This document shows, one piece after another, positions 49,958 through 62,600 of a DNA stretch of 64,000 bases; the first letter of the stretch is position 1, and each line of letters starts with the position of its first letter. The stretch is from Manihot esculenta. Taxonomy: Eukaryota > Streptophyta > Magnoliopsida > Malpighiales > Euphorbiaceae. The DNA lies in contig NC_035178.2 in NCBI RefSeq assembly GCF_001659605.2, positions 3,067,734 to 3,131,733 of the forward strand. Reading direction: 5' to 3'. A program made the translations under genes and the position numbers. The notes beneath the pieces are model-generated. The model saw only the letters and a program-made list of their open reading frames with translations, was not told the origin of the DNA and ran no database searches.

Positions 49958-52900
49958 TTAGAAAAGATAAGGGTATTGCTGGAGCATGGACTCCCGTGTC
50001 TCCCAAGTGCACTCTTCCATTTTGTGGTGGTTCCAAAGGACTTTCACCATCGGGATTTCCTTGTTTCTCAGCTTTCTGATCTGGGTGTCTATGATCCGCA
50101 CTGGCTGCTCAACATAGGTGAGATCCTCTTGGATCTCCACATCAGGCTCACTAAGAACCTTGCCCGGATCTGACACAAATTTCCTCAACATTGAAACATG
50201 GAAAACCGGATGGATTCTTGCCATTGAAGCAGGCAAATCTAGCTTGTACGACACATTCCCAATCTTCTGCAAGATTTCAAAGGGTCCGATGTATCGTGGG
50301 GCTAGTTTACCTTTCTTCCCAAAGCGAACCACTCCTTTCATTGGAGACACTTTGAGCAATACCAGATCCCCCTCCTGAAACTCGACCTGTCTTCTGCGGA
50401 TGTCTGCATAACTCTTCTGTCTGCTTGCAGCAGTCTTGATTCTCTCTCTGATTATGGGTACCACCCTGCTGGTGATCTCTACTAGCTCGGGCCCTGCCAA
50501 GGCCTTCTCTCCAACTTCCTCCCAGCAAACAGGTGACCTGCACTTCCTCCCATATAAAGCTTCATATGGAGCCATCCCGATGCTAGCATGATGGCTGTTA
50601 TTGTAGGCAAACTCCACCAAAGGTAGATGCTGCCTCCAAGAACCGCCAAAGTCCAGCATACACATTCTAAGCATATCCTCGATAGTCTGGATGGTCCTTT
50701 CGGACTGTCCATCCGTCTGGGGGTGGAAGGCAGTACTGAAATCCAACCTAGTACCCATGGCATTCTGCAGACTCCGCCAAAACCTGAAGGTAAACTGGGG
50801 CCCTCTATCAGACACTATTGAAACAGGAACCCCATGTAGCCTGATGACCTCATCCACATACACCTGCGCCAACTTGTCCACAGAATAGCCACTCCTGACA
50901 GGGATGAAGTGAGCAGATTTGGTGAGTCTGTCCACAATCACCCATATGGAGTCCACTCTGTTGGACGTCGCCGGTAACCCCACTACAAAGTCCATAGCTA
51001 TATTCTCCCATTTCCACTCTGGAATAGGTAGCGGGTTAAGCATTCCAGCCGGCTTCTGATGTTCCAGCTTCACCCTCTGACACACTTCACAGGCTGACAC
51101 AAACTGTGCCACTTCTTTCTTCATCGCTGGCCACCAATAAACCTTCTTCAGATCTTGATACATTTTGGTGGCTCCGGGGTGAACGCTGTATCTTGCATTA
51201 TGAGCCTCCCTCATAATGTCTCCTTTTAGCCCTATGTCCTCTGGTACACACAATCGACTCCCATAGCGGAGGATCCCTTTACTGTCAAATCTGAACTCAC
51301 TGTCTTTGCCTGACTGAACAGCCCTGGCAATCTTTACTAACTCTGGGTCCTCATGCTGTTTCTGAGCCACTTGCTCTAGAAACACAGGTGTCACTCTCAT
51401 CTGGGCCACTAAAGCACCTGTACCAGACAACTCCATCTGTAGACCTTCATCAATGAGCTTGTAAAACTCCTTCACCACTGGTCTCCTCTCTGCCGTGATG
51501 TGGGATAGACTGCCTAGTGACTTCCGGCTTAGGGCGTCTGCCACGACATTCGCCTTACCCGGATGATACTGAATCTTGCAATCATAGTCACTCAGCAGCT
51601 CTACCCATCTCCTCTGTCTCAAATTCAAATCTCTTTGACTCAGGATGTACTGCAGGCTTTTATGATCTGTGAAGATCTCACATTTTACCCCATAGAGGTA
51701 GTGCCTCCACATCTTGAGTGCAAAGATTACTGCTGCCATCTCAAGGTCATGCGTGGGGTAATTCAACTCATGCTTCTTCAGCTGCCTAGAAGCATAAGCA
51801 ATCACCCTCTCATTCTGCATCAGTACACAACTCAGTCCCACACGGGACGCATCACAAAAGACTGTAAAGTCCTCATCACTAGATGGCAGAGCTAAAACTG
51901 GTGCTGAAGTCAACCTCTTCTTAAGCTCTTCAAAACTCTCTTCGCACTGGTCGGTCCACAGAAACTTCTGATCTCCATCACTGAAGTGGGTCTAGGCCAG
52001 TTAGCCACAGTTTCTGTCTTCTTGGGGTCCACCTTAATCCCATTCTCAGACACTACATGCCCCAAGAATGAAATGCTCCTCAGCCAGAACTCACATTTAG
52101 AGAACTTGGCATACAAGCCATGTTCCCTCAAGGTCTGCAAGACCAACCGCAGATGATGGGCATGCTCCTCTGCATTCCTGGAATACACTAAGATATCATC
52201 TATGAAGACAATAACGAAGTGATCTAGGTACTGGCTAAACACTCTGTTCATGAGATCCATGAATGCTGCAGGGGCGTTGGTTAACCCGAACGGCATTACA
52301 AGGAACTCAAAATGCTCATATCTGGTCCTGAAGGCTGTCTTCGGCACATCCTCATCCCTTATCTTTAGCTGATGGTACCCCGACCTCAGATCTATTTTGG
52401 AGAAACAACCTGCTCCAGCTAGCTGGTCGAATAGATCGTCGATCCTTGGCAATGGGTACTTATTCTTGGTAGTGACTTTGTTCAACTGCCTGTAGTCGAT
52501 ACAAAGTCTAAGGGATCCATCCTTCTTTTTCACGAACAAAACTGGTGCACCCCAAGATGAAGTGCTCGGTCGGATGAAGCCCTTTTCTACCAACTCTTGC
52601 AACTGTTCCTTCAATTCTTTCAACTCGGCTGGAGCCATCCTGTAGGGAGGGATAGAGATCGGTCGGGTTCCAGGCATCAATTCTATCTCGAACTCTATCT
52701 CCCTAGCAGGTGGTAAACCTGACAGCTCGTCTGGGAAGACGTCTAGAAACTCTCTAACTACTGGCACCGAGGCGGGCTCTCTAACCTGACTGCTAAGCTC
52801 TCTCACATGAGCCAAATACCCCTGACATCCCTTCCTAAGCAACCTACGAGCCTGAAGAGCTGATATCAGACCTCTAGGTGTACCCCTCCTGTCTCCCCTG

Positions 52901-54850
52901 AAGACAACCTCTGATCCATCCTGACCTCTGAACCTGACTACCTTGTCCCTGCAGTCCAAGGTAGCACCATGGGTAGATAACCAGTCCATCCCTAGAATGA
53001 CGTCAAAATCTGTCAAATCTAGAACCACCAGGTCGACGGACAAGCATCTTCCCTCAACAAACACAGGACTACACTGGCAGACTGACTCTGCCACCGATGG
53101 ATCACACTTGGGTCCACTGACCCAGAGAGGACACTCTAACTCAGAGATCATCAACCCCAACCCTTTGAACGGCTCTCGGAGCAATAAAAGAATGAGATGC
53201 ACCAGGGTCCATCAAGGCATACACATCTGAACAACCAATGACTAAATTACCTGCCACCACGGTGTTAGATGCATCTGCCTCCTGCTGAGTCATTGTGAAG
53301 ATCCGTGCTGGAGCTGATGGACCTTCACCTCTGAAACCCGCTGAAGAAGAGGCTGCCCCTCTCCCTCTGCCTCTGCCACTGGCCTGAGTCATGGCTGGAG
53401 CTGCTGGCTGAGCTACACTACCTGAAGCTGTCTGCTGAGACTGTGTTCCAAAAGCTGCCCTAGGACACTCCCGAGCCATGTGTCCCTCTTGCCCGCATCT
53501 GAAGCAGGCTGCTGTCCCAGCCTGACAAACTCCCCTGTGTAGCCTACCACACTTTGCACAAACTGCATTATCCGCGCCCGAGCTTGAGCCACTCCCTAGT
53601 CCCAGACTAGACTTGACCTTGTTCCAAAACTTGTTCTTCTTGGGCTTCCTAGTGGTGTTATTCCACTTTTTGCTACCTGAAGCTGCTGCACTGAAAGAAG
53701 AAGAGCCTGGGGTCTTGGAACCAGAAGGCTGTGCCACTGACTGCCTAACTGTTCCCTGAACGATGGCACTGGCCTCCATTTTTCGGGCCATATCCACTAT
53801 GGCGTGGAAGCTCTCCCTATCTGCTGACTGGATCAAGGAGGAATATCTAGAGTGGAGTTTCATGATATACCTCCTTGATCTTTTCTGATCCGTGTCAAGG
53901 TTTTGCCCTGCAAATGGCAACAGCTCCAAGAATCTGTCTGTGAACTCCTCTACACCCATCTCATCAGTCTGCCTCAATTGCTCAAACTCTATCATCTTCA
54001 GCTCCCTTGAACTATCTGGGAAAGCCCATCCTGCAAACTCGTTTGCAAACTCCTCCCAAGACATGCTGTCTACTCTGGGGTTCACATAATTCTTGAACCA
54101 CTCTCGTGCCTTCTTACACTTAAGAGTGAACCCAGCCATCTGAATGGCTCTACTGTCATCAGCCCCAATCTCATCCGTGATCACCTTAACCCTTTCCAGA
54201 TACACAAATGGGTCATCCCCTTTTTCATACTGGGGAGCACCCAACTTCATGTAGTCGGTCATCTTGACCTTGCTCCCACTGGCTGAGCTAGGTCTAGAAG
54301 GTTGAGCAACTGGGGCTGCTGGTTCTGTAGGTGGGGGAGGTGAGGCAACATTTTCTGAGGTAGGGTTTGCTGGATTTGGATAGTAAGGTGGAGGTGGATA
54401 CATTGGGTATTGTGAATATGGTGGGTAGTAGGGTGGGTATGGCATCTGTGTGGGATAAGGGGTGAAGCTAGGGTAATCCGATGTACCTCCCATCGAATAC
54501 CCGGGATTTTGTGAGAAGTGTGGGTAGTGGGGTGGCTGAACAAATCTCGAGGCCTGAGTGCCTCCTTGGGACTCTCCCATTCCCTCTTCTGACATACTAA
54601 CTCCCAAACTGCCATCCCTCCTCTGCTCTACATCCATATCATCCCCCATGCCTTCTGACATTCCTCCCTGAACTGTTCCTCTGACTGATCTGCTTCTACC
54701 CAGATCCAAAGACCTTCTAGGGTCTCTTACTGCTCTTTCTCTGTTAGACCTACTAGACATTGCCCTAGGCAATGTAGGAGGACGGGCGCTCATGCCCTCA
54801 TCCTCAGGTGGCACTCCAGTCAATCTTGCTGATCGACGAGTTCCCCTCAT
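49958..54850 (-). pseudogene. Gag-pol of element A, broken by a frameshift and a deletion
   Basis: Three minus-strand frames make up one polyprotein. Frame 1 (53141-54850) starts MRGTRRSARLTG and carries gag, the knuckle CFRCGQEGHMARECP and the protease core [10 protein letters not shown]. An extra base near 53155 shifts the frame. Frame 2 (51910-53202) carries the end of protease and the reverse transcriptase ([29 protein letters not shown]). About 94 bases are missing near 51970 compared with E, between RT and RNase H. Frame 3 (49958-51913) carries RNase H ([14 protein letters not shown]), the integrase HHCC region (CEVCQRVK), the DDE core ([26 protein letters not shown]) and a C-terminal chromodomain-like tail (VLWNHHKMEECTWE). 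Not functional as read. Confidence 0.88.
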
Positions 54851-55105
54851 CCTGTTTTCTGAAAGGCAGCACATAACAAGCAAACATTAGCATCATATGG
54901 TTCATGTGGGCACACATGAACCCTCATCACATACATAACATTCATATCATAGCGTTAATGCTCATGTATAAAATCATGGCATTTCACATCATTAAACAAG
55001 ACAGGACTCCACATCCTATCCTAGTGGACATGATTTTCCTATTGTGCTTGACCTTCTATAACATCTATGAGCCCGACACTCTAGGTCCGACCATATGAAC
55101 CTAGG
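54851..55105 (-). other. Untranslated leader of element A
   Basis: Sequence between the primer-binding site and gag. No coding frame or other signal noticed. Confidence 0.5.
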
Positions 55106-55117
55106 GCTCTGATACCA
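55106..55117 (-). promoter_or_regulatory. Primer-binding site of element A
   Basis: Minus-strand TGGTATCAGAGC, complementary to the 3' end of initiator tRNA-Met, three bases from the end of the 5' LTR. Confidence 0.85.
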
Positions 55118-55120
55118 TTC

Positions 55121-57401
55121 TGTAACGACCCGAAAATCAGACCGCTACCGGCGCTAGGATCCAGATCGGCTTAAGGCCGCCGGGACCCGTAGCAAGCCTG
55201 ACATGTAACCTGTAAACCTGTTTAATCCCATACATGATCAACAATCATACATAAAAATTAAAACTTTTCTTTCATTCATTCCTCATACACCAAACTCAAC
55301 CTGTGCATGCACTAAAACATAATCTTACTCATAAACTTGACCCCTCTGTGGGATCTCATCAATGCCCCAATGGGCGATATACATGTGTTGAGTTGGCTAC
55401 CATCTATATCATAAAACATCTAAGATCATGTATTTAAAAGGGATAACAACATCCATAGAGTCAAGCACAACTTCTAATCCTCATTATCATTATACATAAC
55501 ATAACATAACTATTCAACTTTACATTATCTTACAATTTATCATGTCCACTTTCTAACTATTACAAGCATAAGACTTTACTCTTCTTGACTTCTCTGTCTA
55601 GCCCGTACCTGCAATCCTAGGGGATTAGGGAGAAGGGGTGAGCTACTAGAGTCCAGTGAGCAGAATAATAGAAAACATTTAAATCTCATGCCATCATGTA
55701 ATGCAACACATCACAACAAATCACATCTCGGATGGTATTGTCACCAATAGTCCTTTACATTCCAAAGTGCCGGGACGTAGAATGGGTACAACCGGTCTTT
55801 CTCTTAACATAACATATCATGCATACCAATGTGCCAGGGACGTAGAATGGGTACAACCTGGACTTTCTCTTACTTAGTGCCAGGGACGTAGAATGGGTAC
55901 AACCTGGACTTTCATACCATATCATGCCGTAACATCATCATACCATATGAGGACTAAAGGATCATTCAATAACCAATCCACATCAACATCATAAATGCAA
56001 TGCAACATATTCCTGAATTCTAATGCAAACAACCTAATTCATCACATGGCATTCATGATGCATGAACGTGCTCAATTGTGTAATTCATTTGCTTTAAAAA
56101 CATAAAGGTTTATTCTACTCACCTCTGGCTGAAGCTTTACTGACTTAGAAGCAGTTGAACTCACTGCTGGGGTCCTCGGTTCCTCGGGTCCGAACCTACA
56201 CAGGTGGACTCAAATGAGGGACCAAACAACTAGAACATAACTCTAAAAATATCCCCCAAAAACCCCCTAAAACACCTCAAAACAATCATGCAAAAACATG
56301 CAAAGGAAGGCAAAACAGGGCAGGTTCGGCGGCACCTTCGGCGGCCGAAAGTCCCTCCAGAGCCGAAACCCAGGCAGGTTCGGCGGCACCTTCGGCGGTC
56401 GAAAGTCCCAGACAGAGACGAAAGTCTCTTTTCGGGGGCAACTTCGGCAGCCGAAAGGCCTGCCTCCCCAGCCATGTTCGGCGGCCGAAAGTTCTTTCGG
56501 CTGCCGAACCTGGTTTCTGCCAAAGGGCAGAAACTTGGCTCCTCAAGCACATTTGCCTCCCAAAACTTCCAATCATGCATTTAGCTCAACCAAAACATGC
56601 AAATATACATACATTGGCTCCTAGGGGCTTCAAACTAACTTAAACCCCAACTACAACACACAACAACAACACAAATCCAACATATATTGCTCAAAACATA
56701 ACATTAACTAAAAAACCTAACTATGAGCTAAACATGCATTCTACCCCAAAGATCTTGCATAAAACTTACTTTAATCATGAAATAGGCTTAAGATCGGCTC
56801 TTACCTCTTGAAGATCGAGAGAGAGACGTCCTAAACTCGGAGGTGGGAGATTTTGAGTTCTTAAACCTCAAAGCTCCAAAACTTGCTTTAAACTCGAAAA
56901 TCTTCAAAACAACGTAAAAACTTGTGAAAATCTTGAAAGATTTGAAGGAAAAACTCAAGGATTGGTGAGGAACGGCGGAAGGGCTCACCTTGGCTGAAAA
57001 TGGGGAGAAAGCTCGCCCATTTCGGCTAAGGGGCTCTTTTATAGTGGCTGGCCAGGCCACATTCGGGAGCCGAACGTGCCTCCGCATGCATGCCATGTTC
57101 GGCGGCCGAACATGAGGTTCGGCGGCCGAACCTGGACTTTCCTCAACCTATGCGTTCGGAGGCCTAAGGCACACCCGAAATGCCTGCATGTTCGGCGGCC
57201 GAACTTGAGGTTCGACGGCCGAACCTGGGTTTTCCTCCAAGGTTATTTTTATTCAAAAACTCATTTCCTCTTTACTTAAAACCATAAAAGACAATTAAAT
57301 CATTTTATGAAAACATGTTTCTACCCTACTAGAGGCTTCCGACATCCGAGATTCCACCGGACGGTAGGAATTCCGATACCGGAGTCTAGCCGGGTATTAC
57401 A
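55121..57401 (-). repeat. 5' LTR of element A
   Basis: 2281-bp LTR running (minus) from TGTAATACCCGG at 57401 to GGGTCGTTACA at 55121. A minus-strand TATA box, CTATAAAAGAGCC, lies at about 57034-57046. About ten 13-bp TTCGGC/GCCGAA palindromes cluster at 56330-56510 and 57062-57225. Three GGACGTAGAATGGG modules lie near 55770-55890. Confidence 0.92.
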
Positions 57402-57406
57402 AGCCA

Positions 57407-59421
57407 CCTATAAAAGGCCCTCAGTCGGTTGAAACGATAAGATCACCGTTTCTTTTACCTTCTGAGGTGAGACCCTGTCTTTTCTAGAGTTTTCTTCATG
57501 TTTTCATTACATCATGCAAAGATTTGATTGATTTTTATGGGTTTTTGAAGGTTTTGAGTAAAAACTACAAAGTTTTGAAGTTTGGAGAGTTTGAAGGAGA
57601 GTTGCTCCAAAACTCCACGTGAGGATCGTTCATCTTCTTGGTTTCAAGAGGTACGTGAAGATCCTGAGCTTGTTTTTATGTTTTCTGAAGGTTTTATGAG
57701 GTTTTGGGAGAGAGTTGCATGAATAGGGTTAAAAGAGAGTTATTGATGATTTTGTGAGAAAAGCTTGTATATGTGTTCTTTGTTTTGTGTTTTTGGGGTT
57801 TTAAGGTAGTTGCTGACCCCTTTGAGCATATACTTGGGTGTATGCCAGTTGAGGAATTGAGGTGTTTGAGATTGGGAGAGTTTTGTGCTTTTGGCGAGAG
57901 GCAGAGCAAGTTTCTGCCTTGCGGATGAACTCAGGTTCGGCCGCCGAAGGTAGGTTCGGCCGCCGAAGGTATATTCGGCCGCCGAACCCATGAGGAAGTA
58001 GCTTCGGCTGCCCAAGCTTGCCCCCGAGCTTTTGGACTTTCGGCTCTGGAGGGGAGTTCGGTCGCCGAAGGTGCCGCCGAAGGTTAGAGACTTTCGTCTC
58101 TGGAGTGCCTTTCAGCCCCCGAAACTTGCCCCCGAAAGGGTTCGGCTGCCGAAAGTAAAGATTCGGCCATCGAAGGTGCTTGAGTTTCAGCTCTGGAGAG
58201 GACTTTCGGCCTCCGAACCTGCCGCCGAAAGTGTCCTGTCCAGCTTTCCTTTGCATGCTTTGCATGGATGTTTGAGTGAGGTTAAGGGGATTTGTGGGCA
58301 GTTTAATAGAGTTATTTCATAAGCTAGTTTGGTCCCTCATTTGAGTCCATCTGTATAGGTACAGACCAGAGGAACCAGAGAGAGCAGCAGTGAGTACTGC
58401 TCCAGAGTTGTCAGAGCCTGCAGAGTCAGTCCAGTTAGCTAGAGGTGAGTGGAACTAAACTTAATTCTTTTAATTGAGAAAAGAAATGCTTTTAGCATAC
58501 TTTATACATCATGCGACTATAGTAGGTTGTTTGCATTAGAATCCACGAATATGTTGCATTGCATACTTATTTGTTGATGTGGGTAAATGCTGAATGATCC
58601 CATAGTTCCAGACAGGAAGACCAGGACCCCATTCTACGGCCTGGCAAGTATAGTAAAGACCAGGACCCCATTCTACGGCCTGGCAGGTATAGTAAAGTCC
58701 AGGTGCCCAGTCTACGCCCTGACAAACGGTAAGTACAGGTGTTATATACACATATACATATACACAGTACAGAAAGTCCAGGACCCCAGTCTACGGCCTG
58801 GCACGGCACTGTTACTGGGACTATGTGGTGACAGGTTTATCCTTGATGTGGATTGTCTGTGATGTGATGCATTCCATAAGATCATGTTTTAATGACTTGT
58901 TTTACTGTTCTACTCACTGGGCTATAGAGCTCATCCCACTCCCTTAACCCCAGTCTTGCAGGTTCAGTGTACAGTGTACAGGGAAGATCAGCAGGGTACA
59001 GAAAGAGTAAAGAGATTTGTAATAGCTTAGCGTGGACATGTAATAATAAAGAGATGTACTAGTTGTGTATACAGTTCAAGTTGTGCTTGACTTAGTTATT
59101 TTGTGTTGTAAATCTTTTGTTATGTACATGATCTGTATATATGTATGTTTTACAGAGTATGTGAAAAACCAGGCTTAACAGGTATGAGTTAACCCATCTA
59201 GAGCAAGCTCTAGTCAGGGGTACTGAGTACAGAGTACAGAGATAGTGCATGCACAGGTTAAGCCTTGGTTCAGAAAAGAGTTTTTATTTTCACAGAAAAT
59301 GTATGATCATGTATGAGATTGACAGGTACATAGAGAGTATAACAGGCTTGCTACGGGTTCTAGCGGCCTTAAGCCGACCTGAATCCTAGCGCCGGTGACG
59401 GTCCATTTTGGGGTCGTTGCA
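57407..59421 (+). repeat. 5' LTR of element E, right part
   Basis: Remainder of the E LTR after insertion of A. It begins two bases before its own TATA box and ends at CGTTGCA. TTCGGC/GCCGAA motifs cluster at 57934-58235. Four copies of a CCATTCTACGGCC-like module (partly diverged) lie at 58605-58805. Confidence 0.88.
57409..57416 (+). promoter_or_regulatory. TATA box of the element E LTR
   Basis: TATAAAAG, positioned inside the LTR upstream of the expected start of the element transcript. The A insertion lies just 5' of it (duplication AGCCA at 57402-57406). Confidence 0.6.
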
Positions 59422-59424
59422 GAT

Positions 59425-59436
59425 TGGTATCAGAGC
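59425..59436 (+). promoter_or_regulatory. Primer-binding site of element E
   Basis: TGGTATCAGAGC starts four bases after the LTR end at 59421 and matches initiator tRNA-Met, as in elements A and C. Confidence 0.85.
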
Positions 59437-59641
59437 CCTAGGTTCATATGATCGAACCTATAGAGAGAGTGTCGGGCTTATAGAGGTAGAGGAAGTCAAG
59501 CACAATAGGGAAAACATGTCCACTAGGATAGGATGTTGCGTCCTGTCTATTTGATGCCATGATATGCATGTGCCTTATTGAGATATATGAGTTAACTTAT
59601 GCTGATATGCTATGTTATGTGTTGTTTTCCAGAGAGTTAAG

Positions 59642-62600
59642 ATGCGAGGAACTCGTCGATCAGCTCGATTGACTGGAGTCCCCCTAGAGAGTGAGGGACC
59701 AGCTGCTCGTCCTCCTGCATTGCCGAGGGCAAGGTCTCAGAGATCTAGCAAGGAAGGTACGTCAATAGACCCTAGAAGGTCTGTAGACGAGAGCAGAAGG
59801 GGAACAGCTAGGGGAGGAAGATCAGAGGAAAGGAGGGAGGCAATGGAGATTGACCAGTCTAGAGATGACAACATGGGTGTAGGAAGATTTGAAGAAGGTA
59901 TGGGAGAGTCGCAGGGAGGCGCTCAGGCCTCAGGTTTTGGCTATCCAGCCTTTCCGCAGGACCCAGAGTATCCGATGGGAGGTATGTCGGAGTACTCTAG
60001 TTTTGTCCCATATCCTACATACATGCCATATATGCCTTATCCTCATTATTACCCACCATATCCTATGTATCCACCTTCCCCTACTCATCCAAGTGCAGCA
60101 CACCCAGAGCTAAATGACCCAGTACCACCACCACCAGAACCAGTAGCTCCTGTTGTTGAAAGACATCAACCTAGCTCATCTGGAGGTAAAGTGCAAATGA
60201 CAGAGTACCTAAAATTGGATGCTCCTAAGTACAACACGGGAGATGATCCATTTGAATACCTCAGATCAGTTAGGATGATAACTAGTGAATTGGGAGCTGA
60301 TGATAGTAGAGCCATTGAGATGGCGGGGTTCACACTGAAATGTAAGAAAGCCAGAGAATGGTTCAAGAACTATGTGAAGCATAGGAGAGATAGTCTGTCA
60401 TGGGGAAAGTTCGCCAATGAGTTTGCAGGGTGGGCTTTTCCTGATAGTTCCAGGGAGATGAAAGTTATAGAATTTGAGCAGTTGAGACAAACAGATGAGA
60501 TGAGTGTTGATGAGTTTACAGATAAGTTCCTAGATTTGCTTCAGTATGTGGGTCAAGCCTATGATACTGATCAGAAGAAGGCAAGGAGATATACGATGAG
60601 ATTGCATCCTAGGTATTCTTCCTTGATTCTTCCAGCAGAGAAGGAGAGTTTCCACACTATAGTGGACGCAGCCAGGAAAATGGAAGCAAATGCCAATATT
60701 CAGAAACAGTCAAAGGCACAGGCTTTGGGTTCTAAGGCCCCCAGTTCAGGAACTTCAGGCAGCAAGAGATGGGAAAAGGCAAAAGGAATAAAGAATAAGT
60801 TCTGGAGTAAAGCCAAGTCTAGTATGGGAATAGGTAGTGGCTCAAGCTCTGGCACAGCTTATCCAGTATGCAGAAGATGCGAAAGACCACATGGAGGAGC
60901 TTATCGGTTGGGATCTACAGCTTGCTTTAGATGTGGACAGGAAGGGCATATTGCTCGGGAGTGTCCTCAGGTGACTTTTGCACCATCCCAGCAGATGAGT
61001 TCAGGCAGTGTGGTACAGCCAGTTGTACAGCCAACAACTCCAGTCATGCCTCAGAGTAGTGGCAGAGGTAGAGGGAGAGGGGCAGCCTCTACTTCAGCAG
61101 CAGGTTCCCGAGGTGGAAATCCAGTAGCCCCAGCACGGATTTTCACTGTGACACAGGAGGAGGCTAACACGTCAAACACAGTGGTGTCAGGTAATCTCAT
61201 CATTGGGTGTTCAGATGTGTATGCTTTGATGGACCCCGGTGCTTCTCATTCCTTTATTGCTTCGAGAGCCATAGAGAGACTGGGTTTGATCAGGTCTGAG
61301 TTAGAGTATCCTCTCTGGGTCAGTGGACCCAAATGTGACCCATCAGTGACAGTGTCAGTCTGTCGTTTCAGTCCAGTGTTCATAGAGGGTAGATGCCTTC
61401 CAGCTGACCTTGTGGTTCTAGACTTGACAGAGTTTGATGTCATTCTAGGGATGGATTGGTTATCTGCATATGGTGCTACTTTGGACTGTAGAGAAAAGGT
61501 AGTTAGTCTCAGAGACCAGGATGGGTCAGAGTGTGTCTTCAGGGGAGACAGGAGAGGTACACCCAGAGGTTTGATTTCAGCCCTTTAGGCTCGTCGTTTG
61601 CTTAGGAGGGGTTATCAGGGGTTTCTAGCTCATGTGAGAGAGCTAGACAGACAGGTTAGGGAACCAGCCACAGTACCAGTAGTTTGAGAATTTCCAGATG
61701 TGTTTCCAGACGACTTACTAGGACTACCACCTGATAGGGAGATAGAGTTTGAAATAGAATTGCTGCCTGATACTAGACCTATCTCTATTCCTCCCTACAG
61801 GATGGCGCCAGCAGAGTTAAAGGAGTTGAAAGAGCAGTTACAGGACTTGGTAGATAAGGGTTTCATCCGCCCTAGTACCTCACCTTGGGGTGCTCCAATA
61901 CTCTTCGTCAGAAAGAAGGATGGATCCCTCAGACTTTGTATCGACTACAAACAGTTGAACAAGGTCACTACCAAGAATAGGTATCCTTTACCTAGGATTG
62001 ATGATCTATTCGATCAGCTAGCTGGAGCAGGTTGTTTCTCTAAAATAGATCTGAGATCCGGGTATCATCAGTTGAGAGTTAGAGAGGCAGATGTGCTTAA
62101 GACAGCTTTCAGGACCAGATATGGGCATTATGAGTTCTTAGTGATGCCGTTCGGGTTGACTAACGCCCCTACAACATTCATGGATCTCATGAACAGAGTT
62201 TTCAGTGAGTATCTGGATCACTTTGTTATTGTTTTTATCGATGACATTTTAGTGTATTCCAGAGATGCAGAGGAGCATGCCCAGCATCTGAGGATAGTTT
62301 TGCAGACACTGAGAGAGCATGGTTTGTATGCCAAGTTCTCTAAGTGTGAGTTTTGGTTGAGGAGCATTTCCTTCTTGGGACACGTGGTATCAGCAGAAGG
62401 GATTGAGGTAGACCCCAAGAAGATAGAGGCTGTAGCTAACTGGTCCAGACCCACTACAGTGACTGAGATTAAAAGCTTTCTGGGACTGGCAGGTTACTAC
62501 AGGAGGTTCGTGCAGGACTTCTCGAAAATAGCTGCTCCTATAACCAAACTGACTCAGAAGAACCAGAAGTTTATCTGGTCAGATCAGTGTGAAGAGAGCT

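Larger units (their letters stand above)
37460..57401 (-). mobile_element. Ty3/gypsy chromovirus-type element A (minus strand), nested in the LTR of E
   Basis: Element A is complete in structure. Its 5' LTR is at 55121-57401, and the primer-binding site TGGTATCAGAGC (minus) at 55106-55117. Gag-pol occupies 49958-54850, the G-rich polypurine tract (minus) 49851-49862, and the 3' LTR 37460-39406 plus 49566-49849. The target duplication AGCCA is exact (37455-37459 and 57402-57406). Without the nested B insertion it is about 9.8 kb, with 2.2-2.3 kb LTRs. This size, with an integrase ending in a chromodomain-like tail, suits the Tekay/Del chromoviruses. The two LTRs differ by many substitutions and a deletion of about 40 bp near 38794, so A is not recent. 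Confidence 0.92.
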
